DNA of 41,855 bases from Desulfobulbaceae bacterium (lineage in GTDB: Bacteria > Desulfobacterota > Desulfobulbia > Desulfobulbales > Desulfobulbaceae). Location of the stretch: positions 1 through 41,855 of the forward strand of contig JAAYIE010000057.1 of assembly GCA_012744275.1 (NCBI GenBank). Reading direction: 5' to 3'. The notes below the pieces were generated by a model. The model made no database searches. It saw only the letters and a list, made by a program, of their open reading frames with translations, and was not told where the DNA came from. Position 1 is the stretch's first letter, and each line of letters begins with the position of its first letter. Shown here one piece after another: positions 17,543 through 25,866 of the stretch. Position numbers and translations under genes: made by a program.

Positions 17543-18462
17543 CTGAGCTCCAGGCCCGCATCCCGGGCCGCATCAGCAGCATGCCCGGCAAAGATGCGGG
17601 CAAAGCTTGGAACTTCACCCAATCCCTGCACAAGTGGCAGCACCTCAAAACCAGCCTGGCTGAGGAGAGTGGACCAGGAATCTTCCTGTTGCCCGGCCAT
17701 GTCTTTGGCCGCATGTTCGCCAGCACTGATGAGAAACGGTTTGAGCAGTACCCGCCTGCAGGGCTGCTTGTTCAGGGCTGCAAGCACATCGTCCAGCGAG
17801 GGAAAACCCTCCACTGTGGCAATAAGGGTGCAAACATCTGGAGCCAGGCGCTGCATGGCAGCGGCAAACTCCAGATAGATACCACCGGAGGGAAAGTATT
17901 GGTTGCCGTGGCCCATGTACACCAAAGCGGCCTTTTCCTGCCGGGCCAGGGTAAGGTCCTGGCTGAGGGCAATAGCGGCTTGATGAATATCAAGACTGTA
18001 GGGATGTTTGAGATCATAGCTCCCCAGGGCCGGGCGACCGAGCACCAGGCGGCGAAATGGTCGCCAGCGGGGCTTCATGGTACGGATACCGGCCAGGGAC
18101 TGTACGTAGCTGCGCAGGTCGTGGAATTCTTCGGCAGCGACGATATGCGCCGGCTGCACCACAATATTTCCGTGACCACTGTCCTGCAGATTGGCAATGG
18201 CAGCCAATGGCCCCTGCACCTGGTACAGGTAGGCTGGTATGTCGGGGTGCTGGTCGCGAAAAGCTGGGTCAAGGGCCCGCTTTTGCCATACCCGTCGCAC
18301 CTGGTTTGAAGTAAAGGCCACCACCAATGGAGTGTGTGGAAATGCAGCACGCATAGCCGCTTCCACCCCGAAAATCCCCCGCAGGCCCGATTTCACCGTG
18401 GTGCCAAAGGCTGCCAGTACAAGGGCTGTGTGGTCGTGGTGGGTGGCGTCGCTGTGGGTCAT
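17539..18462 (-). CDS. cbiK: Sirohydrochlorin cobaltochelatase
   Basis: It inserts cobalt into sirohydrochlorin, the entry to the anaerobic B12 pathway. The 307-residue protein shows AAFGTTVKSG at the N-terminus, the first metal-binding His in VYMGHGNQYFPSG (His185), an acidic residue in TVEGFPSLDD (Glu219) and the second His in SAGEHAAKDMAG (His250). No signal peptide is present, so it should act in the cytoplasm, unlike the exported CbiK form known from Desulfovibrio. The first 11 residues hold four His, a possible metal-binding tail. It is the first gene of the operon, about 125 bp after the riboswitch. Confidence 0.94.
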   Translation of the reverse strand: MTHSDATHHDHTALVLAAFGTTVKSGLRGIFGVEAAMRAAFPHTPLVVAFTSNQVRRVWQKRALDPAFRDQHPDIPAYLYQVQGPLAAIANLQDSGHGNIVVQPAHIVAAEEFHDLRSYVQSLAGIRTMKPRWRPFRRLVLGRPALGSYDLKHPYSLDIHQAAIALSQDLTLARQEKAALVYMGHGNQYFPSGGIYLEFAAAMQRLAPDVCTLIATVEGFPSLDDVLAALNKQPCRRVLLKPFLISAGEHAAKDMAGQQEDSWSTLLSQAGFEVLPLVQGLGEVPSFARIFAGHAADAARDAGLELS

Positions 18463-18502
18463 CGTGGATGTGGGTGCGGGTTACAGTGTTGTTTCCGGGC
18501 AT

Positions 18503-18532
18503 AAAAAAACCCGGATCAATGTTTGATCCAGG
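18503..18532 (-). terminator. Intrinsic terminator in the cobalamin leader
   Basis: Leftward, a 10-bp stem (18523-18532 with 18510-18519, loop of 3 nt, one G-U pair) runs directly into seven Ts (18503-18509). It lies between the riboswitch and cbiK, so it is the likely expression platform: closed when cobalamin is bound. Confidence 0.85.
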
Positions 18533-18589
18533 ATCTCCCGTTGTAACCGCTGGAAAGGCGCCCCTTTTCGTGCCGGAAAAGGCGAACAC

Positions 18590-18750
18590 ATCCAGGCAGG
18601 TCTTCTGACTCCCGGCTCACTCTCCTTCCGCGCCTTCCCATTATACTAACAGTGGCGATGTGCGGAATTTGTCCCCGGTTACAGCGGCGGGCCCGTTCCG
18701 GCTTGGTTACCGGATTCCCTTTTCATCCAACTTATATGGACACCTGAATG
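18590..18750 (-). promoter_or_regulatory. Cobalamin riboswitch
   Basis: The minus strand carries the conserved core in order: AAAAGGGAATCCGGT, CCGGAACGGGCCCGCCGCTGTAACC split across the central junction, the GCCACTG segment, GGGAAGGCGCGGAAGG, and the B12 box GAGTCAGAAGACCTGCCT near 18592-18610. The 5' end, near AGGTGTCC at about 18745, is approximate. It precedes cbiK and is followed by an intrinsic terminator, which fits repression of the whole operon by adenosylcobalamin through premature termination. Confidence 0.93.
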
Positions 18751-19193
18751 ATTACGCCGGAATTTACCACAGTTCGTTTGTAAGTCAACATGTTAAGGCT
18801 CCATGGAATAATCATCGCCATGTCTTTGCAGGATATTCCGTCCTTTCCTGGCATATCACCATGGCCTGATCCGTTTTATTAGATATGCACTGCCAGGTTG
18901 TTTGTATGGGTTGATATCCCATCCGCGCTCTTGCCCGGGGATGCGGTAGGCATTAAAGTTTTGACCGATATTTGGTGTGCATAGTCTTATGCTCTGCATA
19001 TGGGCGCAGGGCCGATGGGCAGACAGCGCTTCCCCAGTTAACTGTCGCTATGCATGACTTTCCTAAACAACGGCTTCGAGTCTTGTTCAATATTCTACCC
19101 TGTACTGTAGTGTCGTAGAGTATTGGACACCTTGTAATCACTGCAGCTTGAACCGGATAAACCGTTGTCCCGCGGTTTGGACAGGAGGTGCGT
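18751..19193. other. Divergent intergenic region between cobalamin leader and msrAB
   Basis: About 440 bp with no convincing gene. It must hold the promoter of the riboswitch leader (minus) and of msrAB (plus). Apart from the inverted repeat at 19088-19125 and the AGGAGGT ribosome binding site at 19183-19189, which fixes the msrAB start at the ATG at 19194, I see nothing I can name. Confidence 0.6.
19088..19125. repeat. Imperfect inverted repeat upstream of msrAB
   Basis: CAATATTCTAC (19088-19098) and GTAGAGTATTG (19115-19125) are complementary at 10 of 11 positions with a 16-bp spacer, ending 68 bp before the msrAB start. It may be an operator for a dimeric regulator or an mRNA hairpin. Confidence 0.45.
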
Positions 19194-20249
19194 ATGTTTT
19201 CTTTTCAACGTATTTTCAGAATATTTTTGTTTTTGTCTGCAGGCACCCTGGCGATAGCCCCGCAGAATGCGGGCGCTGAAATTAAGGCCAGAGCCATGTT
19301 TGCCGGTGGGTGTTTCTGGTGCATGGAATCTCCCTTTGATACGCTTGACGGTGTATATTCCGTGACTCCGGGCTATGCGGGTGGCACCACCACGAACCCG
19401 AGTTATGAAAATTACAGTGCCGGCGGGCATATCGAGGTGGTTGAAATCGTGTATAATCCCAGGGTCATCAGCTATGCAGACCTATTGCAGACCTTCTGGC
19501 GGCAGATCGACCCGACCGATGCGGGCGGCCAGTTTGCCGACCGTGGCCGTGGCTACATCAGTGCCATTTTTTATGCCAATGAAGAAGAGCGCAAGCAGGC
19601 GGAACAGTCGAAGATGGAGCTTGAGACAAGTGGTGTTTTTTCGCGGCCAATCGTCACCGCTATTCTGCCAGCAACCCCCTTTTACCCGGCCGAGGAGTAT
19701 CATCGGGGTTTTTACAAAAAGAATCCCGGGCATTATCAGCGCTATCGCCAGGGTTCCGGTAGAGAGGCCTTTCTCAAGCAAAGCTGGGAAGATTGGCAGG
19801 CAAGCGCCGGCACGAAGAACGCCAAGTCAGACTTGAAAGCTCGATTGACACCGCTGCAGTACCGTGTCACTCAGGAAAATGGTACGGAACCACCCTTTAA
19901 CAACGCCTACTGGAACAACAAGAGCGAAGGGATTTACGTGGATATTGTTTCCGGTGTTCCGCTCTTCAGCTCTAAGGACAAGTTTGATTCTGCCAGTGGT
20001 TGGCCCAGTTTTACTAAACCGCTGCATGCTAGTGCCGTTGTTGAAAAGGAGGACAGCAGTCATGGCATGATCCGCACCGAGGTGCGTAGCAGCAAGGGCG
20101 ATTCCCACTTGGGTCATGTCTTTACCGATGGCCCTGCTCCCGGAGGACAGCGCTACTGCATCAATTCAGCTGCTCTTCGCTTTGTGCCCAGGGAAAAACT
20201 GGAAGAGGAGGGGCTGGGTGAATATCTCGATTTGTTTCCAGATAAATAA
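19194..20249 (+). CDS. msrAB: Exported MsrA-MsrB fusion methionine sulfoxide reductase
   Basis: It repairs both diastereomers of methionine sulfoxide. From the ATG at 19194 (AGGAGGT five bases upstream) the 351 residues begin with a signal peptide (cleavage near NAGAEI, about residue 28). MsrA follows at about 32-195 with the catalytic GGCFWC (Cys40, Cys43), then MsrB at about 217-347 with SGWPSF and the catalytic [11 protein letters not shown] (Cys322). The two CxxC zinc pairs seen in many MsrB proteins are absent, as in the zinc-free subgroup. Periplasmic location suggests protection of envelope proteins during oxygen or hypochlorite stress. No redox partner such as a thioredoxin domain is fused to it. 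Confidence 0.93.
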   Translation: MFSFQRIFRIFLFLSAGTLAIAPQNAGAEIKARAMFAGGCFWCMESPFDTLDGVYSVTPGYAGGTTTNPSYENYSAGGHIEVVEIVYNPRVISYADLLQTFWRQIDPTDAGGQFADRGRGYISAIFYANEEERKQAEQSKMELETSGVFSRPIVTAILPATPFYPAEEYHRGFYKKNPGHYQRYRQGSGREAFLKQSWEDWQASAGTKNAKSDLKARLTPLQYRVTQENGTEPPFNNAYWNNKSEGIYVDIVSGVPLFSSKDKFDSASGWPSFTKPLHASAVVEKEDSSHGMIRTEVRSSKGDSHLGHVFTDGPAPGGQRYCINSAALRFVPREKLEEEGLGEYLDLFPDK

Positions 20250-20472
20250 CGAGCTGAAAATGCGATACAATACGATGCGAATTCGGTGGACTGAAGTGGT
20301 AGCCTCCTGGGTGTATCCTTGGCTTAGTGCTTGTCCTTTGCCACAGAGGAGAATAAGATACGAGGATGTACGCAATTGTCGCCTGCATGGGGACGGCCCA
20401 TGGCATAAGGCTTGATAGCTGCGGATTGCCGCACAATTTTCAACGCATATAAAACACCTGAAAGGTTGAGGC

Positions 20473-22137
20473 ATGAAAAGAGAAGACGTTCAGCTGGGGG
20501 TCAGATTTTTCTGTGCTGCCGCACTTGGTGCGCTGATTGTTTCCGGTTGCGCCGGATCATCCGGTGGTTCCCGCGTGGTGCAGAAAGAGCCGGTTGACCC
20601 GGGCAGAACTACACCTCGCCCGGAAATCACCCGGCCCGCCCTGATTCAACCGGCTCTGAATACTATCAGTTCTCGCATTCGCTCCTACGAGGCACGCCTG
20701 AAGGAAATCAAGGACTTTGAAAATAGCCCATCTTCCATGATGATTCCCCATGAACAGATGGGACGCCTGAGCGGGTGTAAATCAGAACTGCTCGATATTT
20801 TGACTAATTATGACGCGCTCCAGAAAAAACTCCTGCAGGAGACTGATTTGGAAACGGCCCGGGAGATGGCCAGCAGCACACTGCTGCAGGTGAATCAGCA
20901 GGACATGCAGTTTCTGGAGGGAGGCTGCGGCCGCCTGCTGGCGGATTTGCAGAGCGGCCAGGGGAGAGGCGCGCCTCCGCCGCCTGTTGCTGCCCCACCG
21001 ACTCCGCCACCCGCCTATGCTGCGCCTGACCCGCAGATACAGGATGCCTTCAATGCCGGTGACTATACCGGCGTGATTACTCTGTATAACCAGCAATGGA
21101 CTGGCACGGGGCAGCAGCCCGCTCCGGCCACCACCTGGCAGTACAGCCAAGCCCTGCTCAAAAGCTATCAGCTGGACGAGGCCGAGCGGGTACTTGCGAG
21201 CTTGGATGAGCAACTGGTACGCCAGGGTGCTGATCCACTTGCGGCAGATGTCCTGCGCACCCTGGGCGATATTTCCTTCAGTGCGGGTAATTATCAGGCA
21301 GCACAGCAACGCTACGAGCGATTGGTGCGTTTGCCCGGCACCCAGGGTGATTCCTGGACACTACGCCAGCTTGCAGTCTTGCAACAGCAGACTGCAAGCG
21401 ACGATGAGTTGTCTGCCTATACCACACTGGTTCGCAATTACCTTGCCTACAGCCCCAGCCGCGACGGTTATGCTGTTGCCGAGCAGGCCGAGCAGTTTCT
21501 GAGCAGTTACCCGGCATCCAGGCTGGTGGCTAATGTGAATGCCATCCACAAGAGCACGCGGGAGCAGGCCGATGGGTGGCTGAATCGGAGTGTACAGCGG
21601 ATTGAACAGAGGGCAGGCAGCCCTGAAGCCCCACCTGCAACAACTGCACCCGTGCCTGACGTTGAGGCAGGAGCGGGCCAGACCCCGCCGCTCAGCTCTG
21701 AGCAGGCAGCTGCCCGCGATCAGGCCTTGCAGGAGCTGTACGACCGTGGTATCGGCCAGATGGCGTCCAAGGAATATGACCTGGCCCTGCAAACTTTTGC
21801 CTCTCTTTTAGGCAGTAGTTTTGATACGCAGGCACGTCAGCGCATCACAGATACCGCATCACTGGCCGGCGAGAACAACCGGCAAAAGGCGGCAGAATTG
21901 TTCGTGCGTGCCTCGCAGACTTCTGATCTGGAGAGTCGCAAAAAGCTGCTCATGGCTTCTCGCCAACTCCTGCGGGATATTCCGGTAAAATATCCCCAGG
22001 CTGGTCTGGATGGCAAGGTCGAGCGTAATCTTGCCAGTGTGGAGCAGGCCCTGAGGGCTATTGATCCTTCACTGCTCAATGCGGCTTCGGGTACCGCCTC
22101 CCCATCCCAGCCACCTCCGCCGCCGGCGCCGAGGTGA
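20473..22137 (+). CDS. Large repeat-containing lipoprotein with Pro-rich linkers
   Basis: A 554-residue lipoprotein: signal with lipobox IVSGC (Cys26), then a helical region at about 50-150, a Pro/Ala-rich linker at about 163-185 (runs of four and three Pro), a TPR-like helical array at about 190-350 (with EAERVLASLDEQL, AGNYQAAQQRYERL), a second Pro/Thr-rich linker at about 375-405, a further TPR-like unit containing KEYDLALQTFASLL, and a Pro-rich tail ending PPPPPAPR. This layout suggests an envelope scaffold or a regulator of cell-wall enzymes reaching through the periplasm, resembling LpoA or BamD/CpoB-type proteins only in style. I do not recognise the family. A start at 20473 is supported by GGTTGAGG upstream. 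Confidence 0.82.
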   Translation: MKREDVQLGVRFFCAAALGALIVSGCAGSSGGSRVVQKEPVDPGRTTPRPEITRPALIQPALNTISSRIRSYEARLKEIKDFENSPSSMMIPHEQMGRLSGCKSELLDILTNYDALQKKLLQETDLETAREMASSTLLQVNQQDMQFLEGGCGRLLADLQSGQGRGAPPPPVAAPPTPPPAYAAPDPQIQDAFNAGDYTGVITLYNQQWTGTGQQPAPATTWQYSQALLKSYQLDEAERVLASLDEQLVRQGADPLAADVLRTLGDISFSAGNYQAAQQRYERLVRLPGTQGDSWTLRQLAVLQQQTASDDELSAYTTLVRNYLAYSPSRDGYAVAEQAEQFLSSYPASRLVANVNAIHKSTREQADGWLNRSVQRIEQRAGSPEAPPATTAPVPDVEAGAGQTPPLSSEQAAARDQALQELYDRGIGQMASKEYDLALQTFASLLGSSFDTQARQRITDTASLAGENNRQKAAELFVRASQTSDLESRKKLLMASRQLLRDIPVKYPQAGLDGKVERNLASVEQALRAIDPSLLNAASGTASPSQPPPPPAPR

Positions 22138-22261
22138 CAGGGTTGTACGCTGTCCTGGCGTGAGCCTGGCATCGATGCCTTTTAAGACGAATAAGACACA
22201 CGTGGCCCATGCACTGGAGAGAACAGCTGTGTCGAGCCGGTTGACAAAGCCCAGCCACACG

Positions 22262-22289
22262 TTTACTTCTGTTGCCGTTACTTTATAAA
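22262..22289 (+). promoter_or_regulatory. Candidate promoter of the ABHD14-like gene
   Basis: TTTACT and TATAAA with a 16-bp spacer lie just upstream of the ribosome binding site, leaving a very short leader. A TTGACA at 22241-22246 is an alternative -35 with a poorer -10 near 22264. Confidence 0.35.
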
Positions 22290-22306
22290 CTTGCACGGAG
22301 CTTGCT

Positions 22307-22909
22307 ATGTCTGATGTACAATCGAAAACCGTAGCCGCAGGGAACTGCACTGTTCATGTGCTGGAAGCAGGTCCTTCAGGTGCCCCTGCCGTGATCCTGC
22401 TGCATGGCATGAAATTCAAGGCTGCAACCTGGCAAGACCTGGGTACACTGAAGGTGTTGGCTGATGTGGGTTTGCATGTGTTTGCCGTAGATATGCCCGG
22501 ATTTGGTGAAAGCCCTGCCTGTGAAAGCACGGCCGATGCGGTACTCACCGCATTTTTTCGCAGTCAAAACCTGTCCAGGGCTGCCTTGGTCGGCCCATCC
22601 ATGGGTGGACGTATTGCTATGGAATTTGCCATTAAGAACCCGGAACTGGTCAGCGCTCTGGTATTGGCCGGGCCGGTGGGCGTTAAGGAAAACAAGGAAA
22701 AACTCAGCGACATGACCATGCCGGTGCTGGCTGTTTGGGGTGAGGCCGACCAGGTTTCTCCTCCTGAACTCATTGAAGTATTGGCGGAAAAACTGCCAAA
22801 TCTGCGCCGGGAAATCTACCCGCAAGCTCCCCATCCCTGCTATCTGGAGCAGCCAGAGCGCTGGCACGGCCACCTTAAGGAATTTTTGACCGGGCTGGTC
22901 AGTGGGTAA
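22307..22909 (+). CDS. Alpha/beta hydrolase, ABHD14-like
   Basis: A compact 200-residue hydrolase. The oxyanion region LLHGMKFKAATWQDLGTL (31-48) with the following VDMPGFGESP is close in pattern to animal ABHD14A/B (CCG1-interacting factor B), more than to ordinary bacterial hydrolases. The catalytic triad appears complete: Ser98 in GPSMGG, Asp148 in GEADQVS and His176 in APHPCY. No cap domain is inserted, which agrees with that family. No signal peptide. Its stop lies 10 bp before topB. ABHD14B has been reported to act as a lysine deacetylase making acetyl-CoA; whether the bacterial protein does this is unknown. Confidence 0.8.
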   Translation: MSDVQSKTVAAGNCTVHVLEAGPSGAPAVILLHGMKFKAATWQDLGTLKVLADVGLHVFAVDMPGFGESPACESTADAVLTAFFRSQNLSRAALVGPSMGGRIAMEFAIKNPELVSALVLAGPVGVKENKEKLSDMTMPVLAVWGEADQVSPPELIEVLAEKLPNLRREIYPQAPHPCYLEQPERWHGHLKEFLTGLVSG

Positions 22910-22919
22910 CAGCAGCAAT

Positions 22920-25391
22920 ATGGGAAAAACACTGATCATAGCGGAAAAACCCAGCGTTGCGGCAGATATTGTCCGTGCGCTGCCAGGCAAGTTTACCCAT
23001 GCCAAAACCCACTATGAAAGCGAGGGACATATTGTTTCGTTTGCCATAGGCCATCTGGTATCCATTGCCTATCCCGAGGAGATTGATCCTGCTTTTCAAA
23101 AATGGAGTTTTGATAATCTGCCGATTTTGCCAGAAGAATTTCCGCTGACCATCCTGCCGGGTACCAAGGCACAGTTCAACGCCTTAAGCAAGCTCCTCCG
23201 CCGCCGTGATGTGGACGTCATTGTCAATGCCTGCGATGCCGGCCGCGAAGGGGAACTTATCTTCAAATATATTTTGAAACAGGCGCTGCCGGCCAAAGGT
23301 ACCGGCAAAACGATTCAGCGGCTTTGGCTGCAGTCCATGACCCGGGACGCTATCCGCACCGGTCTTGCCAATCTGCGGGATAATGCCGAAATGCAGCCCC
23401 TGGAGGATACAGCCCTGTGCCGTTCTGAGGCGGATTGGCTGATTGGTATTAATGCCACCAGGGCGCTGACCTGCTACAATTCCCGCTTTGGTGGTTTCCG
23501 CAAGACCCCCTGCGGCCGGGTACAGACCCCGACCCTTTCGCTTTTGGTCAAGCGGGAGCGGGAGCGCCACGCCTTTGTACCCGCGACCTTCTGGGAATTG
23601 CGCGGTCAATTTTCCTCTGGTGCCGTGGCCTACGAGGGGGTCTGGATTGACCCTGCATTTACCAGGGACGAAAGCAATCCCCACGCCCGTCGCAGTCGTA
23701 TCTGGCAGCAGGAGCAGGCCGACGCCATTGTGGCCAAGTGCACAGGCAAGCCCGCAAAGGTGGAGGAGAGCAGTAAGAAAAGCAGTAAGGGTGCACCTCC
23801 GCTCTATGACCTTACCTTGTTGCAGCGAGAAGCCAATAACCGCTTCGGCTTTTCCGCTAAAAACACCCTGGCGCTCGCCCAAAGCCTCTATGAACAGCAC
23901 AAGCTGATCACCTATCCGCGTACTGACAGTCGCTTTTTACCGGAAGACTACCTCCCCACGGTCAGAAAAACCGTACAGTCCCAGTGCGACTGGCGCTTTG
24001 GTGCCTTTGCCCGGGAGGCGCTGGATAAAAAATACGTCAAAAAGGATAAAAGGCTTTTTAACGATAAAAAGATAAGCGATCACTTTGCCATTATTCCCAC
24101 AACTGGCCTACCGGATAGTCTGAACGAGGCCGAGTTGAAAGTGTATCAGATGATAGTGCAGCGCTTTCTCGCCGTGTTTTTTCCGCCTGCGGTATATCTC
24201 AATACCACCCGTCATTCGCTGGTGGAGGGAGAGACCTTTCTCACCGAGGGTAAAATTCTGGTGGAGGCAGGCTGGCGAGCCGTGTATGGCGCTGCTGCTG
24301 CGGGAGATGAGGACGCAGACAAGGAATTGCAGGCCCTACCCAAAGACGCTGCGGTCGAGTGCACGGATATTGACAGCGATAAGCAGCAAACCAAGCCGCC
24401 CCCCCGTTTTACCGAGGCCACTCTGCTTTCGGCCATGGAACATTCCGGCAAGTTGATTGACGACGAAGAACTGGCCGAGGCCATGAAGGAACGGGGTTTG
24501 GGCACGCCCGCTACCCGGGCCGCTATTATCGAGAAGTTGCTCAATGAAAAGTATGTGGTGCGGGAACAACGAGATCTGGCACCCACCGGCAAGGCCTTTG
24601 AACTGTTGAGTCTGCTGGAGGCGCGCGAAATTGACGTGCTGGCCTCTCCTGAACTGACCGGCGAGTGGGAGTATAAACTCAACCAGATTTTGAAGGGGGC
24701 AATGACCAGGCCACAGTTCATGAAGGAAATCCGGCAGATGACAGGCTCCATTGTGGATCGGGTCAAGGCCGGACCCAGAGCGGAAGTGCCGGAGGCCTCC
24801 TTTTCACCCTTGGGCGGGTTGCGCTTTTTTGAGCGCGCCAATGCCTTTGAGGCGGAAGATAAGTCACTGGTGATACGTAAGGTGCTGGGTGGTCGGGTGA
24901 TGCGGGAGGAGGAGGTCGTCGCCCTGATTCAGGGCGAAACCCTTGGCCCCTTTGACGACTTCCGTTCAAAGAAGGGCAAGCCCTTCACCGCGTCCCTGCG
25001 CCTGCAGGGGGGGAAGGTGGAGTTTCTCTTTGCCGATTCCATGGCATCAGAAGACCTGGCCGCCATCCGCGAACAGGAACCTTTGGGTCTGTCTCCGGTG
25101 GACGGCACCCCTGTTTTTGAAGCGCAGGGGGCTTATCTGTCTGAATCCGCCCTGGATGGAGACGAGAAAAAAGGCCTCAGAATTTCCAAGATCATCCTGG
25201 GCCGCCGCCTGGAACCGGAGCATATCGCCCAGATGTTGAGCGATGGTCGTTCTCCCCTGATCAGTGGTTTTATTTCCAAGAGGAAAAAACCTTTTGATGC
25301 CTATCTGCTTTTGGATAGCAAGGGCAAGATCAGCTTTGAATTTCCACCCAGGAAGCAGAAGAAAAGCACCAGCAAAGCCGCCAGTAACTGA
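22920..25391 (+). CDS. topB: DNA topoisomerase III (type IA)
   Basis: A DNA strand-passing enzyme of 823 residues. The Toprim domain starts at the ATG at 22920 with TLIIAEKPSVAADI and includes the metal motif NACDAGREGELIF (103-115). The active-site tyrosine is Tyr332 in LITYPRTDSRF. The tail has no zinc fingers but two copies of a C-terminal repeat of the type seen in this family: one at about 620-705 starting LGGLRFFE, the other at about 715-810, both with a GR-SPLI/ET-GPF pattern and a basic end. An in-frame start six codons earlier (22902) overlaps the hydrolase gene and lacks family similarity. Likely roles are decatenation and recombination intermediates. Confidence 0.93.
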   Translation: MGKTLIIAEKPSVAADIVRALPGKFTHAKTHYESEGHIVSFAIGHLVSIAYPEEIDPAFQKWSFDNLPILPEEFPLTILPGTKAQFNALSKLLRRRDVDVIVNACDAGREGELIFKYILKQALPAKGTGKTIQRLWLQSMTRDAIRTGLANLRDNAEMQPLEDTALCRSEADWLIGINATRALTCYNSRFGGFRKTPCGRVQTPTLSLLVKRERERHAFVPATFWELRGQFSSGAVAYEGVWIDPAFTRDESNPHARRSRIWQQEQADAIVAKCTGKPAKVEESSKKSSKGAPPLYDLTLLQREANNRFGFSAKNTLALAQSLYEQHKLITYPRTDSRFLPEDYLPTVRKTVQSQCDWRFGAFAREALDKKYVKKDKRLFNDKKISDHFAIIPTTGLPDSLNEAELKVYQMIVQRFLAVFFPPAVYLNTTRHSLVEGETFLTEGKILVEAGWRAVYGAAAAGDEDADKELQALPKDAAVECTDIDSDKQQTKPPPRFTEATLLSAMEHSGKLIDDEELAEAMKERGLGTPATRAAIIEKLLNEKYVVREQRDLAPTGKAFELLSLLEAREIDVLASPELTGEWEYKLNQILKGAMTRPQFMKEIRQMTGSIVDRVKAGPRAEVPEASFSPLGGLRFFERANAFEAEDKSLVIRKVLGGRVMREEEVVALIQGETLGPFDDFRSKKGKPFTASLRLQGGKVEFLFADSMASEDLAAIREQEPLGLSPVDGTPVFEAQGAYLSESALDGDEKKGLRISKIILGRRLEPEHIAQMLSDGRSPLISGFISKRKKPFDAYLLLDSKGKISFEFPPRKQKKSTSKAASN

Positions 25392-25447
25392 ACTCCGGAT
25401 ACTTGTTGCTGCAAGGATCCATACCAGACACGACAACTACAGATTAT

Positions 25448-25855
25448 ATGCGACAGCTAAAAAAGCAGTACAGAGAATTGGACGGGCAGGAGCTGGCTGC
25501 GGCCTGTGCGCGCATTGCCTCAGACGCGAAGGCCGAAGAACTGGTGGTGCTGGATGTGCGCGGCCTGGCCTCGTTCACAGATTTTTTTGTTATTATGAGT
25601 GGCCGCTCCACCCGCCATGTGCAGGCTCTGGCCGAGGCTATTGAAGAGGAATTGCGCTCCAAACGAGCCAGCAGCAAACACAGTGAGGGGCTGCAGGACG
25701 GCTTATGGGTACTGCTTGATCTGGGCGATGTGGTGGTGCATGCCTTTTACCATGAACAGCGTAGTTTCTACGATCTGGAAGGGCTTTGGCACGACGCCCC
25801 CCGCTTAGATGTGGATGAGTTGTTGCTCCATTCTCCCAGTGTTCAGGCACAATAA
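25448..25855 (+). CDS. rsfS: Ribosomal silencing factor
   Basis: RsfS binds uL14 on the large subunit and blocks subunit joining in stationary phase or starvation. The 135 residues from the ATG at 25448 contain the family core: DAKAEELVVLDVRGLASFTD, FVIMSGRSTRHVQALAEAIEE, EGLQDGLWVLLDLGDVVVH and FYDLEGLW. It lies between topB (about 56 bp upstream) and gpmI (11 bp downstream); a pairing with gpmI is common in deltaproteobacteria. Longer frames to 25403 are not supported by a ribosome binding site. Confidence 0.93.
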   Translation: MRQLKKQYRELDGQELAAACARIASDAKAEELVVLDVRGLASFTDFFVIMSGRSTRHVQALAEAIEEELRSKRASSKHSEGLQDGLWVLLDLGDVVVHAFYHEQRSFYDLEGLWHDAPRLDVDELLLHSPSVQAQ

Positions 25856-25866
25856 CGAGGCCTTCC

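Noticed and set aside
20363-20449. 28-codon frame before the large lipoprotein (starts MYAIVACM)
   Set aside because: GAGG lies near the start but it is short, has no recognisable features and sits in the likely promoter region.
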